Source of the DNA: Paracoccus aminophilus JCM 7686
Lineage (GTDB): Bacteria; Pseudomonadota; Alphaproteobacteria; Rhodobacterales; Rhodobacteraceae
Reading direction: 5' to 3'
DNA: 64,000 bases
Assembly: GCF_000444995.1 (NCBI RefSeq)
Contig: NC_022043.1
Span: 1-64,000, forward strand
Shown: one piece after another, positions 24,523 to 33,954 of the stretch
Numbering within the stretch: the stretch's first letter is position 1
Layout of the letters: each line of letters begins with the position of its first letter
Position numbers and translations under genes: made by a program
Notes under the pieces: model-generated
What the model saw: the letters and a program-made list of their open reading frames with translations, nothing else
Told to the model about the DNA's origin: nothing
Database searches by the model: none

Positions 24523-24598
24523 AGCGCGCGGTTCTCCGGTCGGATCTGAGGCTGGGGCAGGTCGAGCCTAGCAGAAACTTTCTTCTGGTTAACATTTT

Positions 24599-24649
24599 TT
24601 CACAACTTAGCCAGATCTGTTCGCTTGTGGGGTCTGACTCGTTCACAAC
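24599..24649. promoter_or_regulatory. Three phased TTCACAAC-type repeats, candidate TorR operator
   Basis: TTCACAAC (24599-24606), TTCGCTTG (24620-24627, the weakest) and TTCACAAC (24642-24649) start 21 and 22 bp apart. That is two helical turns, the layout used by OmpR-family dimers. Two copies are preceded by TG or CG (TGTTCG, CGTTCA), giving a partial likeness to the E. coli TorR box CTGTTCATAT. They lie in the divergent gap between torR and the ABC transporter operon. Confidence 0.5.
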
Positions 24650-24682
24650 CCGACCATAGTCTGAGGTCAGGACGGCAGATGA

Positions 24683-25678
<996 letters not shown>

Positions 25679-25692
25679 TCCCATGGGCCGAA

Positions 25693-25717
25693 CTCACCCG
25701 GAGACCCTCCGGGTGAG
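25693..25717 (+). terminator. Intercistronic hairpin behind the binding-protein gene
   Basis: CTCACCCGGAG, loop ACC, CTCCGGGTGAG is a perfect 11-bp stem 15 bp after the tmoX stop, followed only by CCTTTCG. It is probably an attenuator or mRNA stabiliser that keeps the binding protein more abundant than the ATPase and permease. It also argues that the ATPase starts downstream, at 25755. Confidence 0.6.
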
Positions 25718-25754
25718 CCTTTCGCAGCACCACCTTCCGGATCAGGAGACCGCC

Positions 25755-26777
25755 TTGACAGATTCAACCCCCGCCATTTCCTGCCGCAATGTCTGGAAGA
25801 TATTCGGCGCCCAGCCGGAAAAATATCTCGACAGCCTGAAACGCGGCGGTGACGAGATTCGCAGCCCCCATGTCACGGCGGTGCGCGATGTCACGCTCGA
25901 CATTGCGCGCGGCGAGATGCTGGTCGTCATGGGCCTGTCGGGTTCGGGCAAATCGACGCTGGTGCGCTGTCTCTCGCGGCTGATCGAAATCACCGGCGGC
26001 ACCGTTTCGGTCGAGGGTCAGGACATCGGCGCCATGTCCGAGGCCGAGCTGATTGATCTGCGTCGTCGCAAGATGGGCATGGTCTTTCAAAGCTTCGGCC
26101 TTTTGCCGCAGCGCACCGTCCTAGAAAACGTCGCCTTTCCGCTGGAAATGCGCGGACAGGATCGCAACGCCCGCTATGAGCGCGCGCGCGAGATGCTGCG
26201 CCTCGTCGGGTTGACCGGGCGCGAGGGCTATTTCCCGCGCGAGCTTTCGGGCGGTCAGCAGCAGCGCGTGGGCATTGCCCGCTCGCTCGCGATCGAGCCC
26301 GATATCTGGTTTCTCGACGAGCCGTTCTCGGCGCTCGATCCGCTGATCCGGCGCGAGATGCAGGATGAATTCCTCCGCCTCAAGGGCCTGCTCAACAAGA
26401 CGATTGTCTTCATCACCCATGATTTCGACGAGGCTCTGCGGCTGGCAGACCGGATCGCGATCATGAAGGACGGCGCGATTGAGCAATGCGACACGCCCGA
26501 CCGGATCGTGCTGGCGCCCGCGACGGAATATGTCGCGAAATTCACCGCCGATATCGACCGGGCGCGAGTGGTGCGGGCCTCGGGTCTGGCGCGTCCGGTG
26601 AATGGAATTGCGCTTGAGGGCGCGGCGGTTGCGGGCGAGCTGACCATTCGCGAGCTTGGTCGCCAGATGGTTTCCGATCGCCGCAGCCATATCCCCGTCG
26701 CGGATCGTCAGGGCGCGTTGATCGGCGTGCTCGAACGTCAAGCCGCGCTGAACCTGCTGCTCGGAGGTGCCGCGTGA
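25755..26777 (+). CDS. tmoV: Quaternary-amine/TMAO ABC transporter ATPase
   Basis: ATPase of the ProV/OpuAA class, 340 residues. NVWKIFGAQPEKYL is the characteristic N-terminus, GLSGSGKSTLVRCLSRL Walker [18 protein letters not shown] the signature and IWFLDEPFSALDPL Walker B. Two CBS-like segments at the C-terminus (from about residue 275) may sense ionic strength as in OpuA. The start is a TTG at 25755 with AGGAG six bases upstream; the frame is open from 25596 and an ATG at 25683 lacks a Shine-Dalgarno and falls before the hairpin. It overlaps the permease gene by 4 bp (GTGA). Confidence 0.85.
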   Translation: MTDSTPAISCRNVWKIFGAQPEKYLDSLKRGGDEIRSPHVTAVRDVTLDIARGEMLVVMGLSGSGKSTLVRCLSRLIEITGGTVSVEGQDIGAMSEAELIDLRRRKMGMVFQSFGLLPQRTVLENVAFPLEMRGQDRNARYERAREMLRLVGLTGREGYFPRELSGGQQQRVGIARSLAIEPDIWFLDEPFSALDPLIRREMQDEFLRLKGLLNKTIVFITHDFDEALRLADRIAIMKDGAIEQCDTPDRIVLAPATEYVAKFTADIDRARVVRASGLARPVNGIALEGAAVAGELTIRELGRQMVSDRRSHIPVADRQGALIGVLERQAALNLLLGGAA

Positions 26778-28738
26778 CCGATATCGCCCGCCCCGAGGCC
26801 CCGAGCAAATCCCCGCCCTCGACGCTGCAAACCGCGAGCCTGCTGTTCGGGCTCGCGGTGGCTCTGGCGCTTGGCAAGGCCTTTCTGCCCGCCGGGCTGA
26901 TCCGTCTGCCCGATTGGGCGGTGGTGCCCTTCGCCAATTGGTTCAACGCAGGTTTCGCCTTTCTGCGCGATGATCTCGGCCTGATCCATGTGACCCGCGC
27001 CTTCGCCGATATGGTGCAATGGTGCCTCGATGTGACCGCGAACCTGCTTTACGGCAAGGCGCGCTGGCCCCGGATCGGTGCGATCCCGTGGAGCGTGATT
27101 GCCGTCAGCGCGGCCTTCGCGGGCTATGCGCTTGGCCGCACGCGGCTGGCGCTTTTGTGCGGCGGCACCTTCGTCTGGATCGCGCTGATGGGCCAATGGC
27201 AATGGGCGATGGAGACGCTTTCGGTCATCGTCGTTGCCGCGCCGTTTTCGGTTCTGCTCGGGCTGGTGACCGGGGTCGCGGCTTGGCGTTGGCCGCGCTT
27301 CGAGAGCTTTCTCAACCCCGCGCTGAACATCGCGCAATCGCTGCCCCACTTCGTCTATATGATCCCGGTTGTCGTCTTCATTGGCGTCGGACCCAAGGCG
27401 GGCGCGATCGTGACGATCATCTTCTCGGTGCCGCCGATGATCCGGATGACGCTGCTCGGGCTGCGCAAAGTGCCCGAAGAGGTGATCGAGGGCGGCAAGA
27501 TGAGCGGCGCGAGCCGCTGGCAATTGCTGACCCGCGTGCGCATTCCGACCGCGCGCAGCGAGATCCTAATCGGGGTCAACCAGGTCATCATGCAATCCTT
27601 GGCGATGGTGGTCCTGGCGAGCTTCATCGGCATGCCGGGCCTTGGGCAAAAGCTGCTCCAACTGTTGCAGGCCCTGCGCATCGGCCTCTCGATCGAGATC
27701 GGCATCACCATCGTCTTGCTGGCGGTCATGCTCGACCGGCTCTCCAAGGCTTGGGCGATGCATCAGCCGACCCATCATCCCGCGAATGCCTCTTGGGCTG
27801 GGCGGCACCGCTTGCTGCTGGCCTGGCTTGGCGCCGTGGTCGTGGCGCTGGTTTTGTCGGCGATGGTGCCCTATCTTCATATCGTGCCGCGCAGTCAGGC
27901 GCTTAGCATCGCGGGGCCCTTGGATCGGCTGATGAATGGTTTCATCGAGCTTGTCACGCCGCTGACCCAGTTCCTGCGCTGGTTCCTGATCACCTGGGTT
28001 CTGATCCCGCTGCGCGATTTCGCCCTTTGGCTGCCCTACACGGCTTTGATCTTGGCGCTGGCCGCACTGGGTTGGACGGCGGCGGGATTGCGCGGTGCGC
28101 TGGTCTGCGCGGCGGCCTTTGGGCTGATTGCGCTGACCGGCTGGTGGGACCGCGCGATGATCACCGCCTATACCGTCAGCTTCTCGGTGTTTCTTGCCTG
28201 CCTGATCGGCCTGCCTCTGGGCATCTGGGGCGCGCGGACAGAGCGGCGCGCGCAGGCGACCTTGCTCATCTGCGACTCGCTGCAGACCTTCCCGAGCTTC
28301 ATCTATCTGATCCCGGTCATCATGCTTTTCGGCGTCAATGATGTCGCGGTCATCTCGGCGGTGGTCGTGGTCGCGCTGGTGCCGCTGACGCGCTACACGA
28401 TCGAGGGCCTGCGCGGCGTCTCGCCCGAGCTGGTCGAGGCCGCCGAGATGAGCGGCGCGAACCGGCGCCAGATGCTCTGGCATGTCCGCTTGCCGATTGC
28501 CCTGCCGACCATTCTGGTCGGGCTGAACCAATCGGTGATGTTCTCGCTCTTCATGGTGATCATCGCGGCCTTCATTGGCACGCAGGATCTGGGGCAGGAA
28601 ATGCAGCGCGCGCTCTCGACCGCCGATGTCGGCAAGGGGCTGGTTCTGGGCGGCGCGGTGGCGGCCATGGGGCTGATGGCTGACTTCCTGATCCGGGGCT
28701 GGTCGCAAAGATACAGCGAGCGCCACTCGCGCGGCTGA
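26774..28738 (+). CDS. tmoW: Fused double-permease of the TMAO/betaine transporter
   Basis: A 654-residue protein holding two ProW-type permease halves in tandem. Each half has its EAA loop for docking the ATPase: GGKMSGASRWQLLTRVRIP in the first (about residue 240) and AAEMSGANRRQMLWHVRLP in the second (about residue 560). Each is followed by ASFIGMPGLGQKLL or AAFIGTQDLGQEMQ. Such fused permeases are typical of the TMAO transporter TmoW, whereas ProW is a single half. The start is GTG, overlapping the ATPase stop. A terminator follows at 28753. Confidence 0.85.
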   Translation: MTDIARPEAPSKSPPSTLQTASLLFGLAVALALGKAFLPAGLIRLPDWAVVPFANWFNAGFAFLRDDLGLIHVTRAFADMVQWCLDVTANLLYGKARWPRIGAIPWSVIAVSAAFAGYALGRTRLALLCGGTFVWIALMGQWQWAMETLSVIVVAAPFSVLLGLVTGVAAWRWPRFESFLNPALNIAQSLPHFVYMIPVVVFIGVGPKAGAIVTIIFSVPPMIRMTLLGLRKVPEEVIEGGKMSGASRWQLLTRVRIPTARSEILIGVNQVIMQSLAMVVLASFIGMPGLGQKLLQLLQALRIGLSIEIGITIVLLAVMLDRLSKAWAMHQPTHHPANASWAGRHRLLLAWLGAVVVALVLSAMVPYLHIVPRSQALSIAGPLDRLMNGFIELVTPLTQFLRWFLITWVLIPLRDFALWLPYTALILALAALGWTAAGLRGALVCAAAFGLIALTGWWDRAMITAYTVSFSVFLACLIGLPLGIWGARTERRAQATLLICDSLQTFPSFIYLIPVIMLFGVNDVAVISAVVVVALVPLTRYTIEGLRGVSPELVEAAEMSGANRRQMLWHVRLPIALPTILVGLNQSVMFSLFMVIIAAFIGTQDLGQEMQRALSTADVGKGLVLGGAVAAMGLMADFLIRGWSQRYSERHSRG

Positions 28739-28752
28739 GACAATCGCAAGAG

Positions 28753-28788
28753 GCGGGTCCCGGTTCATCTGATCCGGGGCCCGCTTTT
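28753..28788 (+). terminator. Intrinsic terminator of the transporter operon
   Basis: GCGGGTCCCGG and CCGGGGCCCGC pair over 11 positions (one G-U) around a 10-base loop, followed by TTTT. It lies 15 bp behind the permease stop and directly before the convergent end of the malonyl-CoA synthetase gene. Confidence 0.75.
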
Positions 28789-28795
28789 CGTAGGC

Positions 28796-30310
28796 TTAGT
28801 CTGCGAAAAGCCCGCGATAGGTGTCGCGCAGCAGGTTTTTCTGGACCTTGCCCATGGTGTTGCGCGGTAGCGCCGCGACGATCTCGTAGCGTTTGGGCTG
28901 CTTGAACCGAGCAAGGCGCGGGGCGAGCCCCGCCGCCAAAGCCTGCGGATCGGGCGCCTCTCCCGGCGCGGCCACGAACACGGCAACCACCGCCTCGCCG
29001 AAATCGGGATGGGGCACCCCAATCACCGCGCTTTCGAGCACCCCGGGCGCCTCATCCAGCAAAAGCTCGATCTCCTTGGGATAGATATTATAGCCGCCCG
29101 AGATGATCAGATCCTTCTGCCGCCCGATGATCGAAACATAGCCCTCTGCATCAATCACCCCGATATCGCCGGTGATGAAAAAGCCGTTCTCGCGCAGCTC
29201 TTCGCGGGTCTTTTCCGGCATCTGCCAATACCCCTTGAAGACATTATGGCCGCGCACCTCGATCATGCCGGGCGTGCCCGTGGGCAGCTCGGCCCCGGTT
29301 TCGGGATCGGTGATGCGCAGCTCGACGCCGGGCAGGGGAAAGCCCACGGTCCCGGCACGGCGCTCGCCGTCATAAGGGTTCGAGGTCGACATATTGGTCT
29401 CGGTCATGCCGTAGCGCTCGAGAATGCGATGGCCGGTGCGCTCTTCGAAAAGCCGGTGGGTTTCCGCCAGAAGCGGGGCCGAGCCCGAGGTGAAGAGCCG
29501 CAGATGCGCGGTCAGATCGCGATCAAAGCGCGGCTCGGCCAAAAGGCGGGTGTAATAGGTCGGCACGCCCATCATCGTGGTGGCTTGGGGCAACCACGCG
29601 AGCGCCTGCTCGACCTTGAAGCCGGGCAGGAAGATCATCGAGCCCCCCGAGAGCAGCACGACATTCGAGGCGACAAAAAGCCCATGGGTGTGAAAGATCG
29701 GCAGCATGTGCAGCAGGCGATCCTCGGCGGTGAAGCGCCATTCGCGCACCAGAACCTCGGCATTCTCCAGAAGATTGGCCTGCGTCAGCATCGCCCCTTT
29801 CGAGCGCCCCGTGGTGCCCGAAGTGTAGAGGATCGCGGCGAGATCATCGCGGCTGCGCGGGACCGGGGTGAAATCGGCGCCTTGCTTCGCGGCGAGATCC
29901 GCGAAGGAGCCGCGCCCCGCCCCGTCGAGGGTCGCGAATTTTGCCCCGAAACGCGCGGCGATGGGCGCCAGCGCCTCGGCCTTGGCCGGATCGCCGATCA
30001 GCAAAGCCGCGCCGGAATCCTCGACGAAATAGGCGATTTCCTCGGCGGTATAGGCGGTGTTCAGCGGCAGGAAGACGATGCCAGCCGCCAAGGCCGCGCC
30101 GTAAAGCGCGAGCGCCTCGGCCGATTTCTCGATCTGGACGGCCAGCCGATCGCCGGGTTTCAGACCAAGCGCGGTCAAGCCTGCGGCGAAGCCATGCACG
30201 AGCGTCACGAAACCGGACCCCGAAACCTCGCGCCCATCCGCAAGAAGAAGCAGCGGCCCGCTGTGCCGGGACTGGGGCGCGATCAGGGCGTCGTAAAGCG
30301 GGTTGGTCAT
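28796..30310 (-). CDS. matB: Malonyl-CoA synthetase
   Basis: AMP-forming enzyme that joins malonate and CoA using ATP, 504 residues. ILYTSGTTGRSKGAMLTQ is the P-loop, ERYGMTETNMSTSNPYDGER the A5 region that is highly typical of MatB, and FFITGDIGVIDAEG the A7 motif. The catalytic lysine lies in NTMGKVQKNLLRD at the C-terminus. It feeds malonyl-CoA from external malonate or methylmalonate. No malonyl-CoA decarboxylase or malonate transporter is next to it, so it stands alone in the window. Confidence 0.88.
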   Translation of the reverse strand: MTNPLYDALIAPQSRHSGPLLLLADGREVSGSGFVTLVHGFAAGLTALGLKPGDRLAVQIEKSAEALALYGAALAAGIVFLPLNTAYTAEEIAYFVEDSGAALLIGDPAKAEALAPIAARFGAKFATLDGAGRGSFADLAAKQGADFTPVPRSRDDLAAILYTSGTTGRSKGAMLTQANLLENAEVLVREWRFTAEDRLLHMLPIFHTHGLFVASNVVLLSGGSMIFLPGFKVEQALAWLPQATTMMGVPTYYTRLLAEPRFDRDLTAHLRLFTSGSAPLLAETHRLFEERTGHRILERYGMTETNMSTSNPYDGERRAGTVGFPLPGVELRITDPETGAELPTGTPGMIEVRGHNVFKGYWQMPEKTREELRENGFFITGDIGVIDAEGYVSIIGRQKDLIISGGYNIYPKEIELLLDEAPGVLESAVIGVPHPDFGEAVVAVFVAAPGEAPDPQALAAGLAPRLARFKQPKRYEIVAALPRNTMGKVQKNLLRDTYRGLFAD

Positions 30311-30400
30311 CGGCGCGGGTCCTTGGCTGGCTTGGGGTCAGAGCGCGCCAGTCTTGGCAATTCCCACCCCGAAATCCAGCCTTGGCGGTGGACAGATATG

Positions 30401-30431
30401 AAAAAGCGCGCCTGCCGGGGAGCAGGCGCGC
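30401..30431 (-). terminator. Intrinsic terminator of the small secreted-protein gene
   Basis: On the minus strand GCGCGCCTGC, a six-base loop and GCAGGCGCGC form a perfect 10-bp stem followed by TTTTT (A-run at 30401-30405 on plus). It lies 26 bp behind the stop of the gene at 30457. Confidence 0.8.
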
Positions 30432-30456
30432 CTTGCGGTCCGGAGCGTGACCGAAA

Positions 30457-30756
30457 TCAGTCGCGACCGACGCGTTGCGGTGCGTTGATGCCGAAAGCGG
30501 TGACATTGTCGTCGCTGGCGATCGCAGTGCTCAGATTGCGGGATTTCTCGGCGGTGATATAGGCCGCGCGGCTTTGCTGGTTCACGTTGCCATCTTCGGC
30601 CGAAATCACGGCAAGCTCATTGGCGGTGAAGGCCGAGGCATCGACGTTGAGCAGGCGCGCTTCCATGGAAAGACCGCTGTTGATCGATTGGGCCGAGGCA
30701 ATGGCAGGAGCTGCGGCGACAACCGCAAGGGCGACGATAAAGGATTTGGCAATCAT
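30457..30756 (-). CDS. Small secreted protein of unknown function
   Basis: A 99-residue protein with a clear Sec signal peptide (MIAKSFIVALAVVAAAPAIASA, cleavage before QSIN). The mature part of about 77 residues has no cysteine and no recognised domain; it contains SMEARLLNVDASAFTANELA and YITAEKSRNLSTAIASDDNV. The start at 30756 has GGAG nine bases upstream; the longer frame to 30786 has none. A strong terminator follows, so it is a single-gene transcript. It is probably periplasmic. Confidence 0.65.
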   Translation of the reverse strand: MIAKSFIVALAVVAAAPAIASAQSINSGLSMEARLLNVDASAFTANELAVISAEDGNVNQQSRAAYITAEKSRNLSTAIASDDNVTAFGINAPQRVGRD

Positions 30757-30900
30757 AACTTTTCTCCAGTTCGGGTGGGTCTTCATGGCCCGCCATGTTT
30801 GCGTCCTGGTGAATATGACCTTTTGACGACAGCGTTAAACCGCCCCCAGCGCACAGAGACTGTGCAAAACTGCAGTGAACTTTCGCGTTATCCGCCCTTG

Positions 30901-31260
30901 TTATTTGACCTCGCCCTCGGCGGTGAGGGCCGCGGTCTCAGCCCTCTCTTCGGCGATGTGATGCGCCATGTCATGCAGCATATCCGAGACATGGCGGTCG
31001 CTCAGACTGTAGAAAACCTGCCGCGCGCGCCGCTCTCCGCGCACCAGCCGGGCGGCGCGCAAGAGCCGCAAATGATGGCTGACAAGCGATTGCGACTGGC
31101 CAAGCAGATCCGAGATCTCGCCGACCGCGCGCGGGCCTGCGAGGCAGCAAAGCAGGATGCTGAGGCGGGTCGTGTCGCCGAGCAGGCGGAAGGTTTCGGC
31201 GAGCCGCGTGGTTTCATCGGCCGCAAGTGTCAGCCCGCAATTCCGGGTCGGGGCGGTCAT
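30901..31260 (-). CDS. ArsR/SmtB-family zinc-responsive repressor
   Basis: Metal-sensing repressor of 119 residues. The winged helix includes DLLGQSQSLVSHHLRLLRAA. The last helix holds DRHVSDMLHDMAHHIAEE, which fits D-x-H-x10-H-x2-E exactly, the alpha-5 zinc/cobalt site of SmtB, CzrA and ZiaR. It lacks the CxC motif of arsenic or lead sensors. The gene overlaps the end of the cation-efflux gene by 4 bp, so pump and repressor are one operon, and a matching dyad lies upstream of the pump gene. Confidence 0.88.
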   Translation of the reverse strand: MTAPTRNCGLTLAADETTRLAETFRLLGDTTRLSILLCCLAGPRAVGEISDLLGQSQSLVSHHLRLLRAARLVRGERRARQVFYSLSDRHVSDMLHDMAHHIAEERAETAALTAEGEVK

Positions 31261-32246
31261 GCCGAACGCCCTTCCATTCGCTGGCTCGTCGCGGTGAGCG
31301 AGCAGCTTTGCCCGTCTCCCGACCAGTCGAGCGCGACGGTTGCATGTTCGATCGCGAAGGTCTCGTGCAGCGAGGCCGCGATGCGGTTGCCCAGATCTCG
31401 CGCCGGGGCGAGCTCTTTCGGGCGCACATGCAGCGTCGCGAGCACGCGCTTGTCGGTGATCTGCCAGATGTGGATGTGATCGACCTCGATCACTTCACTG
31501 GCAAAGCCCGCAAGGATATGGCTGCGCAAAGCCTCGGGATGCAGCTTCTCGGGCGCGCCCTCGAGCAGGATATTGAGCGAGCGCTTTGCCAGAAACCATG
31601 CGCTGCGCAGGATCAGAAGCGAGACGACCAGCGACAGGATCGGGTCGATCGGGGTCCAGCCGGTCAGCCAGATCACCACCGCCGCACCAATTGCACCGAC
31701 CGAGCCGAGAAGATCGCCCAGCACATGCAGCGAGGCCGCCTGAATGTTGACATGGTCATGCTCGCCGCTTTGCAGGATGCGCAGCACCAGAATATTCACC
31801 AAAAGGCCCAGAACGGCGACGATCATCATCGGCCCTGCGAGGATCTCGGGGGGCGCGCTGAAGCGGTGCCAGGCCTCGAAGGCGACCCAGAGGACGATGG
31901 CGAAGAGCGCGAGCGCGTTGATAAAGGCCGCAATCACCTCGAAGCGCAGATAGCCGAAGGTGCGCCGCCCATCCGCCGCCCGCCGCCCGATCCGGAACGC
32001 GAAGAACGACAGCGCCAGCGCCGCCGTATCGGTGAGCATATGCCCGGCATCGGCCAGCAGTGCGAGCGAGTTCGACAGATAGCCGCCGATGACCTCGACC
32101 ACCATGAAAGAGCCGGTAATGACAAGCGCGATCAGGACCTTGCGCTCGTTCTCGGTCGTGACGATCGGGGTGTGATCGTGGTCATGCTCCTCGTGTCCAC
32201 CACCATCGTGGTCATGGCCGCCGGGATGCTGTGCGTGGTCCTGCAT
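31257..32246 (-). CDS. Cation diffusion facilitator, Zn2+/Co2+/Cd2+ efflux
   Basis: CDF-family proton/metal antiporter in the inner membrane, 329 residues. The N-terminus is His-rich (HPGGHDHDGGGHEEHDHDH), as in CzcD and ZitB. The transport site is built from LLADAGHMLTD and HVLGDLLGSVG, the two H-x3-D motifs of helices II and V. Six membrane helices and a cytoplasmic C-terminal domain (HIHIWQITDKRVLATLHV) complete it. The start at 32246 has AGAAGGA upstream; the longer frame to 32273 would begin inside the operator dyad. It is co-transcribed with the repressor. Confidence 0.88.
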   Translation of the reverse strand: MQDHAQHPGGHDHDGGGHEEHDHDHTPIVTTENERKVLIALVITGSFMVVEVIGGYLSNSLALLADAGHMLTDTAALALSFFAFRIGRRAADGRRTFGYLRFEVIAAFINALALFAIVLWVAFEAWHRFSAPPEILAGPMMIVAVLGLLVNILVLRILQSGEHDHVNIQAASLHVLGDLLGSVGAIGAAVVIWLTGWTPIDPILSLVVSLLILRSAWFLAKRSLNILLEGAPEKLHPEALRSHILAGFASEVIEVDHIHIWQITDKRVLATLHVRPKELAPARDLGNRIAASLHETFAIEHATVALDWSGDGQSCSLTATSQRMEGRSA

Positions 32247-32271
32247 CGGTCTGGTCCTTCTCGGCATCAAC

Positions 32272-32297
32272 ATATGAATACATATTCATATATGAAT
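32272..32297. promoter_or_regulatory. ArsR/SmtB-type operator
   Basis: ATATGAAT-ACAT-ATTCATAT (32272-32291) is a perfect dyad matching the consensus of SmtB/CzrA operators, and a second overlapping dyad ATTCATATATGAAT spans 32284-32297. It lies just upstream of the Shine-Dalgarno of the efflux gene. It is AT-rich in a GC-rich context. Confidence 0.78.
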
Positions 32298-32330
32298 TTC
32301 ACGCGCCGAGGCAAGCAATGTGTCGAGATG

Positions 32331-32358
32331 AAAAAAGCCGGGCGTAAGCCCGGCCTTT
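32331..32358 (-). terminator. Terminator of the aminotransferase gene
   Basis: GCCGGGC, loop GTAA, GCCCGGC with six T on the minus-strand side (A-run 32331-32336). It separates the aminotransferase gene end from the promoter and operator of the efflux operon. Confidence 0.72.
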
Positions 32359-32393
32359 CTTGGTCGCGATGCTCTTTTCGGACGCCTTTCGGC

Positions 32394-33608
32394 TCAGGCC
32401 CGAAGCAGGCGCCCGATGCGGGCAATGCCCTCGTCGATCTGCGCGTCATTGGCGCAGGAATAGCTCAGGCGCAGCGAATTCAGCCGCGAGCCGTCGGCAT
32501 AGAAAGCACCGCCCGGCACAAAGGCCACGCGCTGCTCGGCGACCGCGCGGGCCAAGAGTTCGGCGCAGTTGATCGCTTCATCAACCGTCACCCAGATGAA
32601 CATGCCGCCTTCGGGCCGGGTGAAGGTCACGCCAGCCGGCATCTCGCGGTCAAGCGCGGCCAGCATCCGGTCGCGCCGCCCGCTGTAGACGCTTTTGATC
32701 TTGGCGACATGCTGATCGAAAATCGCGCGAGCGACGTAATTCGTGGCCATCTGGCTCAGCGTCGGCGAATGCAGATCGGCCGCCTGTTTCATCAGCACCA
32801 GCCGCCCGATCACATCCTTGGCCGCACAAACCCAGCCAACGCGCAGCCCCGGCGCGAGCGTCTTGGAAAACGAGCCACAATAGATCGTGCGGGTGTTTTC
32901 GATGCCGCCATTGCGGGCGATGTCCAGCGCCATGATCGGCGGCACGGGTTCGCCGTCAAAGCGCAGGGATTGATAGGCGGCATCCTCGATCACCGCGATG
33001 CCAAGCGCCTCAGCCTGATCGAGCACCGCCTCGCGCCCTGCCTGAGACAGGCTCTCGCCGGTCGGGTTGGCGAAATCCGCGGAGAGATAGGAAAACTTCA
33101 CCTTGCCCGCGCCGCCCGAGGACGCCGCCGCTTCGGCCTGCAAGGTCGCCGGTTCGGCATTCGAGAAGGGATCAAGCCGGGCATAACGCGGCTCATAGGC
33201 ATTGAACGCCCCCAAAGCGCCAAGATAGGTCGGCCAGGTCACCATCGCCGTATCTCCGGGCGAAATCAGGAGCTTGCCCAGATAGTCAAGCGCCTGCTGC
33301 GAGCCCGAAGTGATGAAGATATTGTCGACATCGCAGGGCACGCCGATCTTGGCCATCTCGCCGACGATCCATTCGCGCAGCGGCTTATAGCCCTCGGAGA
33401 CCGAATATTGCAGCGCCGTCGCCGCATGTTCGGGCGACATCGCATTCTCGAAGGCCTTGGCGAAAGTCTCGGTCGGAAACAGCGCCGGATCAGGAATGCC
33501 ACCTGCAAAAGAGATGATGTCGGGCTGATCGAGGAGCTTCAACAGCTCCCGGATCTCCGATGCCTTCATTCTCGAATTTCGCGTGGCGAGCACATCCGTC
33601 CACTGCAT
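32394..33608 (-). CDS. PLP-dependent aminotransferase, class I/II (2-aminoadipate type)
   Basis: Fold-type I aminotransferase of 404 residues. SFAGGIPDPALFP and YSVSEGYKPLREWI are typical of the LysN/2-aminoadipate and MocR-like aminotransferase group. ITSGSQQALDYLGKLL is the PLP phosphate region, SADFANPTGESLS the Asn motif, VIEDAAYQSLRF the Asp pair and GSFSKTLAPGLRVGW the PLP lysine. There is no N-terminal GntR domain, so it is an enzyme, not a regulator. The start at 33608 has AGGAGA upstream. The substrate may be aromatic, branched-chain or 2-aminoadipate. Confidence 0.8.
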   Translation of the reverse strand: MQWTDVLATRNSRMKASEIRELLKLLDQPDIISFAGGIPDPALFPTETFAKAFENAMSPEHAATALQYSVSEGYKPLREWIVGEMAKIGVPCDVDNIFITSGSQQALDYLGKLLISPGDTAMVTWPTYLGALGAFNAYEPRYARLDPFSNAEPATLQAEAAASSGGAGKVKFSYLSADFANPTGESLSQAGREAVLDQAEALGIAVIEDAAYQSLRFDGEPVPPIMALDIARNGGIENTRTIYCGSFSKTLAPGLRVGWVCAAKDVIGRLVLMKQAADLHSPTLSQMATNYVARAIFDQHVAKIKSVYSGRRDRMLAALDREMPAGVTFTRPEGGMFIWVTVDEAINCAELLARAVAEQRVAFVPGGAFYADGSRLNSLRLSYSCANDAQIDEGIARIGRLLRA

Positions 33609-33954
33609 GAGCCCATTCTCCTGGCCTTGATTGATCGGCGCGAAACTGCGCTTCGCGACAGGGAAAGGCAATGCGCTGCCGAGAGAAAAATTGAAAGATT
33701 ATTTCAGCCGCGACGTCATTTCAGCATGATTGTAATTTCTAGGGGCGAACGCATGGCGCCTCTCGTGTGGCGTCCTCGCGAAAGCGTCACGATTCGCCTG
33801 ACTGCGACTGTGACAAATCGTGGCCGTCCGGCCTCTGCCTCTGACCCGATGCAAAGGCCTAAGTCCTAGATCGCGCGGGAGGTTGCTGACAGGGGGGCGA
33901 AAGCGACTTATGGATAGGCGACCGTCGCAAGCCGTCTTCAGAACAGGACCTGCC
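33609..33954. other. Divergent promoter region, no gene
   Basis: About 345 bases between the divergent aminotransferase and glycerate kinase genes. It should hold both promoters. No convincing box, repeat or small gene was found; the frame open from 33820 lacks a Shine-Dalgarno and its first 45 residues are not like the family. Confidence 0.4.

Noticed and set aside
31227..33869. 880-residue plus-strand open frame across the efflux operon and aminotransferase
   Set aside because: It runs antisense through two recognised genes, a terminator and an operator; no domain was recognisable.
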